NCBI RefSeq assembly: GCF_954871325.1
Contig: NC_088776.1
Coordinates: 37,806,508 to 37,870,507 of the forward strand
DNA length: 64,000 nucleotides
DNA from: Gordionus sp. m RMFG-2023
Lineage: Eukaryota > Nematomorpha > Gordioida > Chordodea > Parachordodidae
Reading direction: 5' to 3'
Under the pieces are notes generated by a model. It did not search any database, was not told where the DNA came from, and worked only from the letters and a program-made list of their open reading frames with translations. This document shows, in pieces, positions 23,957 to 36,920 of this stretch. How positions within the stretch are numbered: position 1 is the first letter of the stretch; every line of letters starts with the position of its first letter. The translations under genes and the position numbers were made by a program.

Positions 23957-25212
23957 ATATAACTTGATTTTAGTATTGAAAATTGTTATTTTTGAGTACT
24001 GGTCAAAATTGTTCTGTTCCAGCTTTTGGAACATTCCTATATAAATATATTTTTTAAACCTACACATTTTAATCAATCTTTATTTAATCATTACATCAAA
24101 GCATTCATATATTTAGTTAGTAATGTTGGCGAAATTTCCCCAACTTTTATTTTTTGATCAAATAATCAGAATTTTATTTCTATAATAATAATAATAGCTC
24201 AACTCTAGTAATATTCATTGGAGGGAACTTTTTTAATTAACTGAAATAAGGATAAGTAAGATTAAAGGTAAGAGATATAGGAGAAGGCCACTGTCTTCTA
24301 ATTTTAATTCAACTAATATAAATTTCTGAAAAGATTTAATAAATATATTGATAATTTTGCAACTCCATTTTATGTTAAATTTTGTTCATTTTCTTAATGC
24401 AACATGTATTTATGATAAATTATTTCAATCTTTAAAGACAGCATTTTAAATGTCCACAAGATATTTACTCAGCAAAAATTATTTAAACAGTAATATAGGA
24501 TTAAAAACTGGTTTTCAAACCGTTAATTATAGCGGTTCAATTTTAGTTTAAAATTTTATACCATTTCTTTTTTTTTGAAAAAATTAATCGGTTCGGTTTA
24601 TAATTTATGGTTCTTTTCGGTTTGTTCCGGTTTTTAACCATACAGGGAAAAAAATTTTAAATTTATATTTTTATAATTTCTTATTTAATTTATCCAATCA
24701 GTAAAAATTCAAATAAAGTAACTCATGACTGGGAAATTTTTTTTTATCCATGATAATCTTATAGATATTTTTATTATTTAACTTAGTAAATATATATTAG
24801 ACAAATTAATTTATTTCATAAATAAGATTAATGAGGAATAAATATAATGAAATTTATAATTATGTTTAAAAAGAGAATTAGAATGGTTAACTAAAATTTT
24901 CAGAATTTAATTTAGTTCTCTGCTCAGAGAGTATAAACTTAAGGCTAGAAAATTCTTTCAATGGATATTGCGTAGCTGTAACTGCTAGCACAGTTATATC
25001 TAACTTATAAAGTTATGACATACTATTTACATTTTCCCAATAATTCAAAAGATTAGTATCTTTCTAAACTATATATTATCGAATTATATATTCTAATTCT
25101 GTACATTATAATTTTCTATGCTCTGAGAATTATCTTATTAAGGCTTTCATGCGACTAATAAATCTTCAAAATTATCTTTCGAATGTGAACACGTGGCATA
25201 GTATCTAGAATT

Positions 25213-26166
25213 TCAATTCGGATTATTTAAATTTTGTATTAAGTTACAAGTTTTAGAAAGATGTTCTTTGGCGATCGCTTTTTCTTCAAATGTTAAAAAT
25301 ACATTATTGGGTTGAGATATATAGCTAAGCAAAAACATCGTTTCTAATTTATTTCTCGTGCTTTTATCGTAGAAACTAAAAGTCTGGCAAATGGAGTATC
25401 TAATATCTATTTGGCTCGATACATTTGATATACGCAGCATAAAAATCGCCCATAGTATTGTTGACTTTGTATATATTTTGTCAAATATAAGCTGGATATA
25501 AAGCTTTTAATATATCCCTAATTATTTTACATTCATTCTCTGAAAAACATTTTTTCTGATCATTGCTTTGGAGCGATATTTCTTGCAAAAAGATTTTAAC
25601 TCTAGTAATCTCTCCAACATTAAATAGATTAAGTTCCATCTTGTGCAACAAACTATTAGTGATTTTTTCAAATTTTATTTGGACAGAATAGTCGTCTGAT
25701 TTCTTATTTTTTTGCATGTTTCTTGCTTTATTTATAATGACAATTTCATTTGAATTTTTAATGCAATTATTTATTGAAATGTATGTAAGGCACATCTAAT
25801 GTCCATTAATATGGATCTGGTATTAGGTAAAAGATTAATATTTTTAATATTATAAGGTTCTTTTTTTTCATCATCAATTATATCATTGTTATTATATAAA
25901 TTATCATCTATATCATCATTATTTAAATAATCGTTAAAGCTATCATCTTCATCGTGATGTGTTAATAGCTTAATTAATTTAATCATATTTGCTGCATTAT
26001 CGGTGGTTATCATGTAAATTTGCTCAATTCTTATTGCATATTCTTTTAGAACATCTAGAATAATTTTTTTAAGATATTCTGATGTGTGTCGTTCTTTTAT
26101 ATCTTTTATGCATAGAGTTCTTAATTTTATTTTTCCGTTATTTATAAATTGAACATTGATCCCCAA
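25213..26166 (-). pseudogene. hAT transposase, catalytic and C-terminal pieces
   Basis: The minus-strand frames read in order. 26166-25771 has GINVQFINNGKIKLRTLCIK, ERHTSEYLKKIILDVLKEYA and IEQIYMITTDNAANMIKL, where TTDNAAN is the hAT catalytic aspartate region. It continues through an acidic insert to IRCALHTFQ. 25795-25481 has SLLHKMELNLF (a decayed RWNSTY region) and FSENECKIIRDILKALYPA. 25440-25213 has FLTFEEKAIAKEHL. Frame breaks separate the blocks. The N-terminal BED domain and the dimerisation tail were not recognised; part of the N-terminal side is displaced by the nested element. Confidence 0.85.
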
Positions 26167-26589
26167 TATGGATCCATATCTAGTTGTTATATCTAATTTT
26201 AACGAAATAAGTTTTGGGTATAATTGATTTTATTGGTCTTCCGTGAACTGTTATTAACTCGGTTCAGGAGCGGATTAAAGTTTCTTTATTGATTTAATTT
26301 GCATTGTTGTAGTTCGGGGCTTAAAAGCATTTTGGATTGTATCATACTGATTTCGATATTTGAGATATTTTTAAAGTCAAATTTTCTTTTTTTTTAAAAG
26401 ATAATTTGAATTCTCTATTATGGATTTTTTCTATATGTCGTTCGAGATTTACAGCATGTACCCAATTAAAACTTTACCACAATCTTCTAGTTTACAAATA
26501 GATTGATTTTTTTATAATATTTACTTTAAAATAGGATCGCACAGGATTCCCGAACCATTCAATAGATACTAACATTCATTTTATTTTGA

Positions 26590-29019
26590 TATTGTAACAG
26601 GGGCGGACTGGCGACGCTACGGCCTCGTGGGCATTTTTTTATAGGGGCCTCATTTATATGGGGGCATCGCCCCCATACCCCCATTTTTGCGGGCCTTCAG
26701 CCCGCTTTTGCCCGGGTTCCCTTATATTGCTTCTTCGATTTACATGATTTTTATTACTTATTATTTTTGAGAATAAGTTCAAAAGATTTACATTTTTAGG
26801 AAGAAAAGGAATAGTATTTATACGATAATCATATAATTTATTTTTTAAAAACACATCTAAAATCATATTCACTACCAAAATAAAATAATATTCATGGCAC
26901 ATATATATTTATATTAGATTTATAACGATATTGCACTATAAAATCAAATCATACATCACATGTTAAATATAAAAAAATACATACTCAATATATCAAATCA
27001 ATTAATTTTACTTATTGCAGTTATACAATATTACAGCGTATAAAATTGCTACACTTATAAAATCAGGCACCGATCATATTGTAAATAGATATTAATAAAA
27101 TTCAAATAAAAAAGGAAATATATAATTTTTATGTTAATAAATCTCTCAAACTATGAACCTTTGCGCAAATATACAAGAATATCTTATAGTTCAATCTGCG
27201 CTAAGTTCTCATTCAACTGACATCATTAAAACGCTTCTAATTTTTCTTGGTCAATATTAGCTCTCAGCTTATTTTTATAATTTTTAATTTACTAAATGTT
27301 TTCTCGCAATTAACCTGCGTAAATGACAAAGTTAAAATGTATTCATATGCCAATAAATTAGTGTCACTTGTATGCATATTGCATCTTTTAAAAATTTCAT
27401 ACACGCATATTAAACACTTGTTACACTTATTATCACACTCTGAGTTATTACCATATTGTAATATTCCATCTTCTTCATTTGACTCCTCACTTGTTCATAC
27501 GATCATCGTCCGTTTCATTTAATTCTGCTACCATATCTTTGAATACACTGGCAAATGAACATTATTCGTTACGTAATTTAACACGCAATATATATATCTT
27601 TACTATTTATTTCATCAAGATAGAAATCCTGAAACCCCTACTTCCCAACCTCATAGGATTTTTTATACATTTTAAGAGGAAATTAAAATTATTCTATCTG
27701 CTGAATATCCTCAGCAATATAAGATTTGCAATCTAAATTTTAAATAGTTAAACATTTTAAAAGGGGATATGTCATTAAATTATTTTTCTGGCATCCCCTT
27801 CCTTTAGAGCCTGGCATAATTTTCTTTTAAAAATTAAAAATACGTATTTTTAATTTTTAAGAGGATATTAAAAATTATTCTATCTGCTGAATATCCTCAG
27901 ATGTCTAGGATGCAAATATTGCACATTCAAAATAAACTCTCAATTCGCAGAGAGCCGATCCGACAAGCTGTTCATAATTTAATCAATTATAGGACGAAAT
28001 ACTCCGAACCTATAAAGATCAATCGATTCTTGAAGACGTTTATCTTGGCATTTGTCACTATATATTCTCTTCGCTCGTCCTATTCGATTTTTTGGCAAAC
28101 CATTCTGTACCCTGATACACTCCTGGAGCTTTAAATATTTAAGTGTTTCATTTAAATTAGAAGCCATTTTATTGCTTTACTTTGAATCGATGCAATAGAT
28201 GATAGAGAAGACTTAGCATCTTCTATCATTTTCCATGCTGACAAAGTACCTAATTTTTTAGTTTGAATATGACAGTGGCCAATTATTTCAAAAATTTCCA
28301 AATATATTATAGCTGTTAGAGTCTTAAATTTACATAAATTATCAAGTTTTTGTATCAAATGATTTATTATCTATTATAAATTGAAGTGCATTTATTGTTA
28401 TTGGGAGCAAGCTCTCTTTACCATATATCCCCTAAGGGTTTTTTCACGTGCCCATAACCTATTTTTTGCAGCTTTCTCAACTTATTTTGGCCATATGAAT
28501 TATTCTGTTTCACCCAAGCATCCATCCTTTAATCTGACTCACCGACCTGGATTTTATTTGATTTCAATGAATCAAGAAATGTTGGCTATATTATTTCTGG
28601 AGTGAAAATTATTTCGGTGGCCCTTTAAAAAAAGCTTAAATCAATGTATAAAAATGTAATATAATGAATTAATCAAAACTTAGCTTTCACTCTACTCAAA
28701 CGGAAGCGTTTTTACTTCATTTGAAAAAAACAAAGAAAAGAACATTGTAATGATGTATAGCGTCAAGCGACGTTACTGGTATTTTATGCATTAAATTTTA
28801 GTAAACGACATGACAATTGTCAAGGAATGTGATATTCAAATCATAGTGATCTCATTAAAAATAAATAATGATAAGAGAAAATAATGTGAACACATAATAT
28901 ATTTTTTTTCTAATCGGCCTCTTTTTTGATATTTTCCTCTGATCGGCCTCAAAAATCGACATTTCTCGCGGCCTCATGGGCAAAATGCCCACCTGGTCTA
29001 GTCCGCCCATGTATTGTAA
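26590..29019 (-). mobile_element. nested hAT element (CAGGGGCGGACTGG ends, ZMYM1-like)
   Basis: A 2414-bp element at 26598-29011, with ends CAGGGGCGGACTGGCGACG (left) and CATGGGCGGACTAGACCAG (right, reverse complement) and an exact 8-bp duplication TATTGTAA at 26590-26597 and 29012-29019. Near the left end is a GC-rich hairpin (GCGGGCCTTCAGCCCGC, 26689-26705). On the minus strand are pieces of a ZMYM1/DUF4371-type hAT transposase: KLDNLCKFKTLTAIIYLEIF at 28300-28358, KNRIGRAKRIYSDK at 28070, and a C-terminal CEKTFSKLKIIK near 27300. The copy is interrupted by many stops. Confidence 0.92.
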
Positions 29020-30172
29020 TATGCTTATTTTTTATCTTTAAAAAAACTTGGATCATAGAATTTAAATGACAATAAATAAAATATTAGCAATATTTTAATG
29101 ATCAGTATAATTTTTTATTTGATAATCATATAGTTTCTTTCAAATTCAGAATTCTAATATTCATTTCAGTCATTATAATTATTTAATTAATATGTTAGTT
29201 AGCATTTACCATTATTCATAGATTCCAAGTAGAAAATATGATTAAAGAATGGCATTTGTAATATTCTTCTAAACCTGTTTTTTTAAATAATAAAAAATCT
29301 TACTATAAACTTTCAGATTAAATAAGTTAACCAACATTGCATTAAATAATTTTTGTACTTTTATTTATTTATGTGTTTTATATTAAATAGACTAAAATAA
29401 TAGCAAGTTTTACATTTTGATGTTAAACTAAATACTATGATTTAGCTTAAATTACCCATTCTGTCATATTCTATATAAAAATTTTTTGAATATATTAATT
29501 AATAAGAAATTATTATAAAGCAGTATTTTATTAAAAGTGGTCAGTACGATTTTTATTAGATGTTAGTTATTAATGATAGATTATATGATTTTTTCCTAAA
29601 TTATTAGCAAGTATTATTATAAAAGCTAATTAATAACTAATATATTAATTTAGCCAAGAATATTTTTGTGTGATTTTAAGATTATATATCTAATTAACTA
29701 GTAATTTGCCTAATTTCTATTAAATTGAGTTTTTAAGTAAAAACAATAAACTTGGTATTATTGATATGTAGATAATATAAAAATTTTTAATTTGAAAAAT
29801 TAAGAATTTAAAAATTGCCCCCAAGGAAAATTAAAATTTTAAATTTAAGTTGATAATTCAAAATTAATGATTTTTTAAAACCTTTTTGAATAACCGGTTC
29901 GGTTTAAAATATTTATAACAGTTCAGTTCGCCCTTTTATAGTTTCTTTATAACGATTCGGTTGCGCTTAAGAAAATTAAGTTTGGTTCGAAACCCTGATT
30001 AAAAATATATTAACTAAATATTAATAATATTTGACCCTTAATAATGATGTGTGGACAAATATAAAAGTGGAATGTATTATAAATTATAGTATAACAATCC
30101 CAAGTCTCATTTTCTGTGCATTAACTGAACATTAGTTAATTTATTAAAGTAATCGTAGTAATAATAGGAAGC

Positions 30173-30771
30173 ACAAAAATTAGGGACTCGAATCGTTCTA
30201 CGGTTCAGTATGTAAAAAATTATAATGGTTACGTTTTGGTTACGGTTCTTAAGAAAAAATTTACAAAGATTCGGTTCAGCTAATTATAAAGGTTCTTAAT
30301 AGTTCATTACGGTTAGAATTTTTTTTTTATTGAAACAACACCATCGTCTAATTTATTTTTATTATAAGCATTTATGAATTATATATAAAAAAATATATAA
30401 GAATGAAAATAACTCATTTTTAAATATATTATAAGTAATATATTTTCTAATATAAATGGATTCATATTTGTTTGTGTGACGATAACACAAATTTTAGCCC
30501 CGAAAGGCCATTTCTACAGAAACTTGTGTTGCGGGAGCCGCCAATACTATAAGAGCAAGTTTATATAAATCTGGATATTTAAATTTTTTCGATTCCTAAA
30601 ATATAAAAACTGAACCGGTTTAAACCGGTTTATCGTTTTTTTATAAAGGTTCTCTTTATTCCTTCAAAAATTTATTATATCGGTTCTGTTGCGGTCGCGG
30701 TTCTGATATTTAAAACGGTTTATAATGGTTTAACGGTTCGTTACGGTTCACTCCGGGTCCCTGACAAAAAT
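30173..30771. mobile_element. hAT MITE (GGACCCGGAGTGAACCG end)
   Basis: A 583-bp element at 30181-30763 with ends TAGGGACTCGAATCG (left) and CAGGGACCCGGAGTGAACCG (right, reverse complement), filled with GGTTCGGTT/AACCGGTT-like motifs. The 8-bp duplication ACAAAAAT is exact at 30173-30180 and 30764-30771. It is non-coding. The exact duplication suggests a fairly recent insertion. Confidence 0.9.
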
Positions 30772-31079
30772 TAAAATTTTAATAAATAATTCAAGTAATG
30801 AAGAAAGCCTGAACGCTTGTGAGAATTAATCAAATGCATCTACAACTCATGGACTTAATTTGCTTTTAAAGAATCTAGCAAATAAAATATTGCCAATTAA
30901 ATTTTAGTAGCAAAAGCCCAGGTTATAAAATATCTAAAATTCAACATTCTTTTACACACTTAAGGAAAAGAAATTACTCAAATATGAAAATATCATTTTT
31001 ACCTTAAAGTTGCCTAGCACATCCAACTCTTGGTTAATAGTTATGATGATTAATAGTTTTTAAAAAATAGCGGCAATAT

Positions 31080-31470
31080 TCTTTATTTTATAGAGATAAG
31101 AGACTTAATCTTCTTGTTAATGAAGTTTTTATATGATCTCGCACATCAATGCAATTTTATAAAGTCATTTCTACAAATAGAAGAGGTCGAAGAGCACAAA
31201 TCAATATCTGACGTTCCTCAAGTATTTAATCATATCAGGGATATCTCTTACACAACGAAATCACAGAGATCAAACTATTTATAAAAAAATAGTTTGTTCC
31301 CGGGACACGCATTGCTCATATGCTTGACCTAAGGTATGGATTTAATTTTAAATACAATAAAGCTGTTGATAAAGAATTAGCTATTATAAACCGATTTTAT
31401 GGATACCTAAATTTAGATGCTGCGAGACAAATGACAAATTACTCGATTTTAGAGATCTAGAATCTTTTTA
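31080..31470 (+). pseudogene. hAT transposase scrap
   Basis: The plus-strand frames read AHMLDLRYGFNFKYNKAVDK and FYGYLNLDAARQ. These resemble the region of hAT transposases just before the dimerisation domain (AYFLDPRY... followed by an FY..Y.N motif). It is short and broken, and abuts the truncated gypsy copy. Confidence 0.45.
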
Positions 31471-31479
31471 TACTAAGAT

Positions 31480-33650
31480 AACAAAGGCTGGACTGACAAC
31501 GACACCCGATAAAATTAAAAATGGAGAAAAGTCAGTTACTTACTTAGGTTATGTTATTGACGAATTCGGAATTCACTCTTAAAAAGATAAGATAAATGCC
31601 GTGAAAAATTGTAAAACACCGTCTAATGTTAAAGAATTACGTTCGTTTCTTAGAATGGTGAATTACCATGAATTGTTTATAAAAAGTTTACATTCTATTT
31701 GTGTGCCTTTACACCGACTAACGAGTAAAAATGTTAGATGGTTTTGGTAAGCTCAAGAAAATGAAATATTTAATAATAGAGTTAAAAAAATATCAATAAT
31801 TCCTTATTCAGCCGATATTCCTGTCGTGATTTCTTGTGACGCTTCCGAAGATGGTCTAGGAGCTGTTATTGCACACCGATTTCTTACTGGCCAGGAGAAA
31901 CCGATTGCTTACGTATCGATGACACTTTCGGCGGCTGAAAAGGATTACGCTACCATTGATCGGGAAGCTTTGGCGATCATGTACGCTATCGAGAAGTTTC
32001 ATCAATATATTTATGGAAGGCATTATTTTGGTTACAGATCATAAACCTTTAAAATATATCTTAGGTGATAAAAGAGATCTAAATAAAATAAGAAATAATC
32101 GTTTAATACGGTGGGCGAAATTACGACTATGAGATAATTCATAGACCTGGTAAGCAAAACAAATGTGCCGATGCTCTGTCCTGTTTGGGAGTAGAGAGTG
32201 AAAAAACAAATGAAGTTACAAAAATAAAAATAAATTTAATAGAAGATGTATCTTTCACTCGCAATCGCAATAAAGTGGTAATTGAAACGAGCAATGTTAT
32301 CAATTTGAAAGAGATTATTAAATTAATTAAAAATCATTGGTATATTGATAATATAAATAATTATTCGGAGATTTAAAAAAAATTTATTTTAATTAAAGAT
32401 TATATTTCGTTCGAAGAAGGATTATTATTTTATAATGATAGAATTATTATTTCCGATAATCTAAAGAAGGAGGTTTTGAATATTAATCATCAAGGACATC
32501 CTGGGATAGTTGGGATGAAATCATTATGTAGATACTATGCTTTTTGGACGAATTTTGATCGTAATGTTGAAGAGTTCGTTAAATGCTGCAAGAGTTGTCA
32601 GTAAGGAAGACCGGGAGCAAGAGAAGTGCCGTTATACAATTGAAACATTCCTACCCGATCTTGGGAACAAATACACATTGATTTGACAGGTCCCGTATCT
32701 GGAAAGTATTGGTTAATTTGCGTAGACGCTTTCACCAACTGGGTTGAAGTTGCAATTTTAACACATATTAATTCGGCGAATATAATAAATAATTTGCCTA
32801 ATTATTTCGCTAGATTTGGACTACCTCGCTACATTGTCTCATATAACGGTACTCAGTTTACTGGACCTGAATTCAAAACGTTTCTTTTAAAAACAACATA
32901 AAACATTTTAGATCGGCCCTTTATAGCCCCAAATCGAATGGTTTGGCTGAGCGTTATATACGTACAATAAAGAGTTTCTATGCTGGAAGAAGATGTGGAA
33001 CTTTGAACCAGTTAAATTTAGCGAATGTTTTAATTACTCACCGAAATACTCCAAATGCAACTACCGGTAAATTTCCTGCCGAAATGATGTTTGGAAGGCC
33101 GCTCAGGACGACGTTAGATCAATGGAAATTATTTACGAAACGCATTATGGAAACAAAAATATTACAAAGATAGGAACGCTGAGCCCCGTGAATTTGAAGA
33201 GAAGTAAAAGGTTTGGATAGAAAACGAAAGGACTGCGAGATGGCATGAAGAGACAGTACTTCAACGGAAAAGTGCCATATTACATGATGCTGAATCTGAG
33301 GGTATTGTTAAAACATGCCGACCAACTGAGAGATGCACATGTACAACCTAAAAAAATACCCATAACAATGACTCAGGATTTGGACAATGCAGAACATGAT
33401 TGAAATACAATTCTTAAAAAAAGAGTTTGGAAACCCCCATTACGTTTTCATGATGAATTCAATTTGTAGTGGGGAGAACTGTAATGTATTAATATTAATA
33501 TAAATTGTATTTTGTTAATTTGGTTTTAAGCTACAATTTATTGTAATAGATTAAATAGATAAACGATTTTGTAAAAGTATGTATGGATATATATTTTCTT
33601 ATTGTAAACATATAATATATTTTTATATATAAATAAATCAATTCATTTCA
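31480..33650 (+). mobile_element. 5'-truncated Ty3/gypsy copy with a solo 3' LTR
   Basis: It has the same overall lineage as the element at 5564-9803. It starts inside the reverse-transcriptase region, then has RNase H (about 31830-32050), integrase (about 32480-33170) and a 3' LTR of about 171 bp at 33480-33650 (TGTAATGTATTAA to CATTTCA) after the same GTGGGGAGAAC purine tract. The LTR is unlike that of the first element, so the two belong to different subfamilies. There is no gag, protease or 5' LTR. It is broken in many places and clearly older than the first copy. Confidence 0.85.
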
Positions 33651-33655
33651 ATATT

Positions 33656-34552
33656 CAAACCTTTCTGCTTATGAGCAAAATCTCCAGTCCTGCTAATATA
33701 TTAAGTTAGCCGTTTTAAAGAACAAGCGGTTTAATTGTGCCATATTTATATGTATGCAACATTGAATAAATTTTTTTTGAAGAATCAATAATAACCACAG
33801 GTATTACTAAATACTGCATTGCTAAAAAGCAATTAATCAAATATTATATTTATTTTAAAACAAATTTTCAGAAACATGTTTTAATTTTCTTAATCAATTT
33901 TTATCAAATAAAAACTTAACATGAATTATGAACAAATTTTCAGAAAATTATATCTAGATACAGATGCCTTTTAAAATTTTGTATTTAAGATTTAGATATT
34001 TGGCAAAAATTTCAATAAGATACATGATACTTGTTTCTTATTTTTTAAAAGTATCTACGAAACATGATACAGTTTTAAAACTTTAAATAGTAGTAGACCC
34101 AGTAGTGTAGTTATATGTCTGAGCTTTCAATAGCTGTTTTAAATGATCAGTTTCTTTATAGAAGTGTTCAATAATTTTTCTTTGCAAAGATATCAAGAAA
34201 TATTTTTAATTGGTTATGGTAATTCAATACAAAATAATAGTTCTAATATATTGAAAGATAAAGATAAGAGAAAACTATAAAATTAAATTAAACTTCCCTC
34301 ATTTTTACAAATTTTTTTTAACTATAGATTGTGGATTTATTCCTTTAACAATAAACGAAGTTAATAAATATTAAATTTTTCCTGAGATATTGTTTTCTTT
34401 TTATTATTTGAAAACTATTTTTTAAGTTAATGTTTTTGCAGTTTTTACAATTTCTTTTTTATTTGATTAGTGAAACAAAAAAATAAAATATTTTCGAAAA
34501 TATTGACTAAGCCGTTTTTAAAAATCGGCTCAAAATGAGCTGTTAACAACAA
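33656..34552. mobile_element. fragments of the TAGTGTTG MITE family
   Basis: 33656-33740 resembles the right half of the MITE at 23726 (GAGCAAAATCTCCAG, TTAGCCGTTTTAAAG). 34497-34552 has a second right end (CTAAGCCGTTTTTAAAAATC and GCTGTTAACAACA). The AT-rich 750 bp between them shows nothing recognisable. These may be two truncated copies or one interrupted copy. Confidence 0.5.
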
Positions 34553-34639
34553 TAGTTAATATGCTTGCTTATTAAATGATAATACTCGCCGAAAAATATG
34601 ATAAAATACCAAATGGATGAATTTTTTGTATATATCAGG

Positions 34640-34774
34640 TCGAATATAATTTAAAAAAAATTCCGAGCCGGGCCTAAAAATGTTTTTTTTAAAAAATCCG
34701 GCCCCCAAATTCTTTTTTTAGAAATTTTTTTAATCCGGGCCGGGCCGTGCAAATGGTACCTCTGCAGGTCTCTG
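34640..34774. mobile_element. MITE remnant with CAGAGACCTGCAGAGG end
   Basis: The right end (reverse complement) CAGAGACCTGCAGAGGTACC precedes GGCCCGGCCCGG-rich sub-terminal sequence. A left counterpart may be CAGGTCGAATATAATTT near 34638. Ends like those of the MITE in the hnRNP intron. No clean target duplication seen. Confidence 0.4.
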
Positions 34775-35269
34775 ATTATTCTTTTATTCTCAATATTTTT
34801 TTATTATTCTTTTCAATTCTAGGTGATTTTTTATACATCATTTTCACTTCATTATCAATAATTAATATATAAATTTACTTTAAAAACCTCAAAATATAGC
34901 AAATGAATTGTTTGATGAAATAAATATCATTGTAATTGATTATTAATTAAATTTATAATATACTTTTAAATGCTTGATTAAATTAGATGATGGGTCTGCA
35001 GAGTCACTTATAAGTTTGTGTCATTCTTACTAGCCGTTACAATCCTGGGAGGCTAAACTAAAAAAATTTGTAGCGATAGATGCTTCACCTCCTTCTTATT
35101 TTACGGGCCTTTGGCCCGCTTTAAAAAAAATATTACTTTTAAATTGAAATTTGCAAATTCTGAACTAGTATTCAAAATTTTATATTTTGTCATTTATTAT
35201 AGATATACTAATATTAGCATATAAATGGAAGTAAAACAATACAAGACATTTGTTAAGCTTATTTTTTAA

Positions 35270-36360
35270 TACAAAATATTTTATTTTATGTCGCTATAAT
35301 TATGTGTAAAACATTATCCAAATAAAAAGTAATAATGTGATTTGACCAATAACCTACACATAACTGACGCTATGGACTAAATACTACATTGCTAGAGTTA
35401 TCCATAAAATTTTTTAAATTTGTTTTCTAAGTGTATATTTACTTGTTAAACATTATTCTAAATTTTTTTAAATATTATGATTTGACCGACAACTCAAAAC
35501 ACACTACTACTAAATATTTGATTGACCATTATTGCTAGTAATATCCATAGCAAAATGTTCATTTTTGTTTCATATCGCTATAATTATGTGTAAAACATTA
35601 TTCCAAAAAATATTTTAAAAATATTGATTTGACCGATAACCAACCATATGACTAATTATTGCATTGCTGGCGTTATCTATTGAATTATCCTCATTTTTGT
35701 TGTATATGCGTATATATACGTGTTAAGCATTATTCTAAAAAAAATATTTTAAAAATATTGGGATTTGACCGATTGCCGACAAAACCGACCGCTTATTAAA
35801 TATTTGATTGATCAACATTTCTAATAATATCCATTGTTTGTTAAATAATTTTTGAATTACATATAAGGAAATGATGATATCAAATAGAAAAAAAACAAAA
35901 ATCGCTTCCTCATTGAATCATATATATTTTAGTTTGAACTAATTTAATAAAATTATTTTTAATTAATTTGAATGCATTATTGAGATCGTGTTAAATCGAT
36001 TCATAAAATATTTTTCCAAGGAGTAAATTCTATAGACACATTTTACAGGGTGATTGTTTCTACAGTAAGTCCTGGTGCATAGACGTTGTCATAATACCAG
36101 AATGTGGGCCTATAAAATATTAAATAAGCAGTCAGTTTTGAGTTAGTAATCGGTCAAATGACAATATTTTGAAAATATTTTTTACAAAATTGAAGATTTT
36201 TCAATAGATAACGCCAGCAAAGTATAAGTTCGGTTATGAGTCGGTAATTGGTAAAATCAAAATATTTAAGAATATATTTCGAATGTTTTACACCTAAATA
36301 TGTGCATAGAAAACAAAACTGATGACATGAGCAATAACGTCAGCAATGTGTACAAATTTG
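35270..36360. repeat. diverged 130-145 bp tandem repeats with inverted units
   Basis: At 35290-35830 about four units repeat in the order GTGTAAAACATTATTC, TATTTTAAAAATATT, GATTTGACCGATAACC, ATTGCATTGCTGGCGTTAT. The GTAAAACATTAT motif recurs near 35304, 35443, 35588 and 35720, giving a period of 132-145 bp. At 36120-36360 the same motifs appear in reverse complement (AATCGGTCAAATGAC, ATAACGCCAGCAA, GAATGTTTTACACC). It is satellite-like or the body of a foldback element. No coding seen. Confidence 0.75.
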
Positions 36361-36920
36361 CGATTATTTTTTGATTCTAAGTTTACCCATAAATTTAATG
36401 TCAATTGAAAGCTATCATTTTTTTTAATTTTTAAGTTTTCCACATGTATCTGCACCCAACCAAATTATTCTGGACCTAATAAGATATAATAATTTATATG
36501 CTTTAACGCCAACTTATATATAAATTTATTACAAATTAAAATTTGAGACATATAAATCTAGTAAATAGATTTATATATTAATAAATATTTAATCTCTAGT
36601 TTTTATTTGATAAAAAATTGATTAAAATTTATAAAAAAATATATTTTTTATTTTTAAAAAAGTGTATATAATAAAATTATTATTAAACTCTTTTTAACTA
36701 TACTTTTTAACAATGCAGTTTAATGAAGTATTTAGTCATATCGAAAAATCACTATTAAATTATTGGTCCTTCAAAAAACTAATATTTCATGTGGTCTTTT
36801 CGACGTGATAATCATATTCACCCCTTTCCTTAGTCGCAATAACTTTAATTGTTTTTATGTTATTCAAATTATCTTATACTCCTGTCATGAAAAATCTGGT
36901 TTTTTAACTGATATAAAAAC
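36361..36920. other. AT-rich spacer
   Basis: I see no gene, repeat or terminal structure in this stretch. Confidence 0.35.

Larger units (their letters stand above)
24500..30005 (-). mobile_element. hAT element (GGTTCGAAACC ends) carrying a nested hAT
   Basis: The element spans 24508-29997, with ends CTGGTTTTCAAACC (left, slightly decayed) and CAGGGTTTCGAACC (right, reverse complement). Its 8-bp duplication ATTAAAAA is exact at 24500-24507 and 29998-30005. The sub-terminal regions are rich in AACCG/CGGTT motifs. Without the nested element (26598-29011 plus one duplicated 8-mer) the host would be about 3.07 kb. The transposase lies on the minus strand at 25213-26166. A short deletion derivative sits at 62939-63557. 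Confidence 0.9.
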
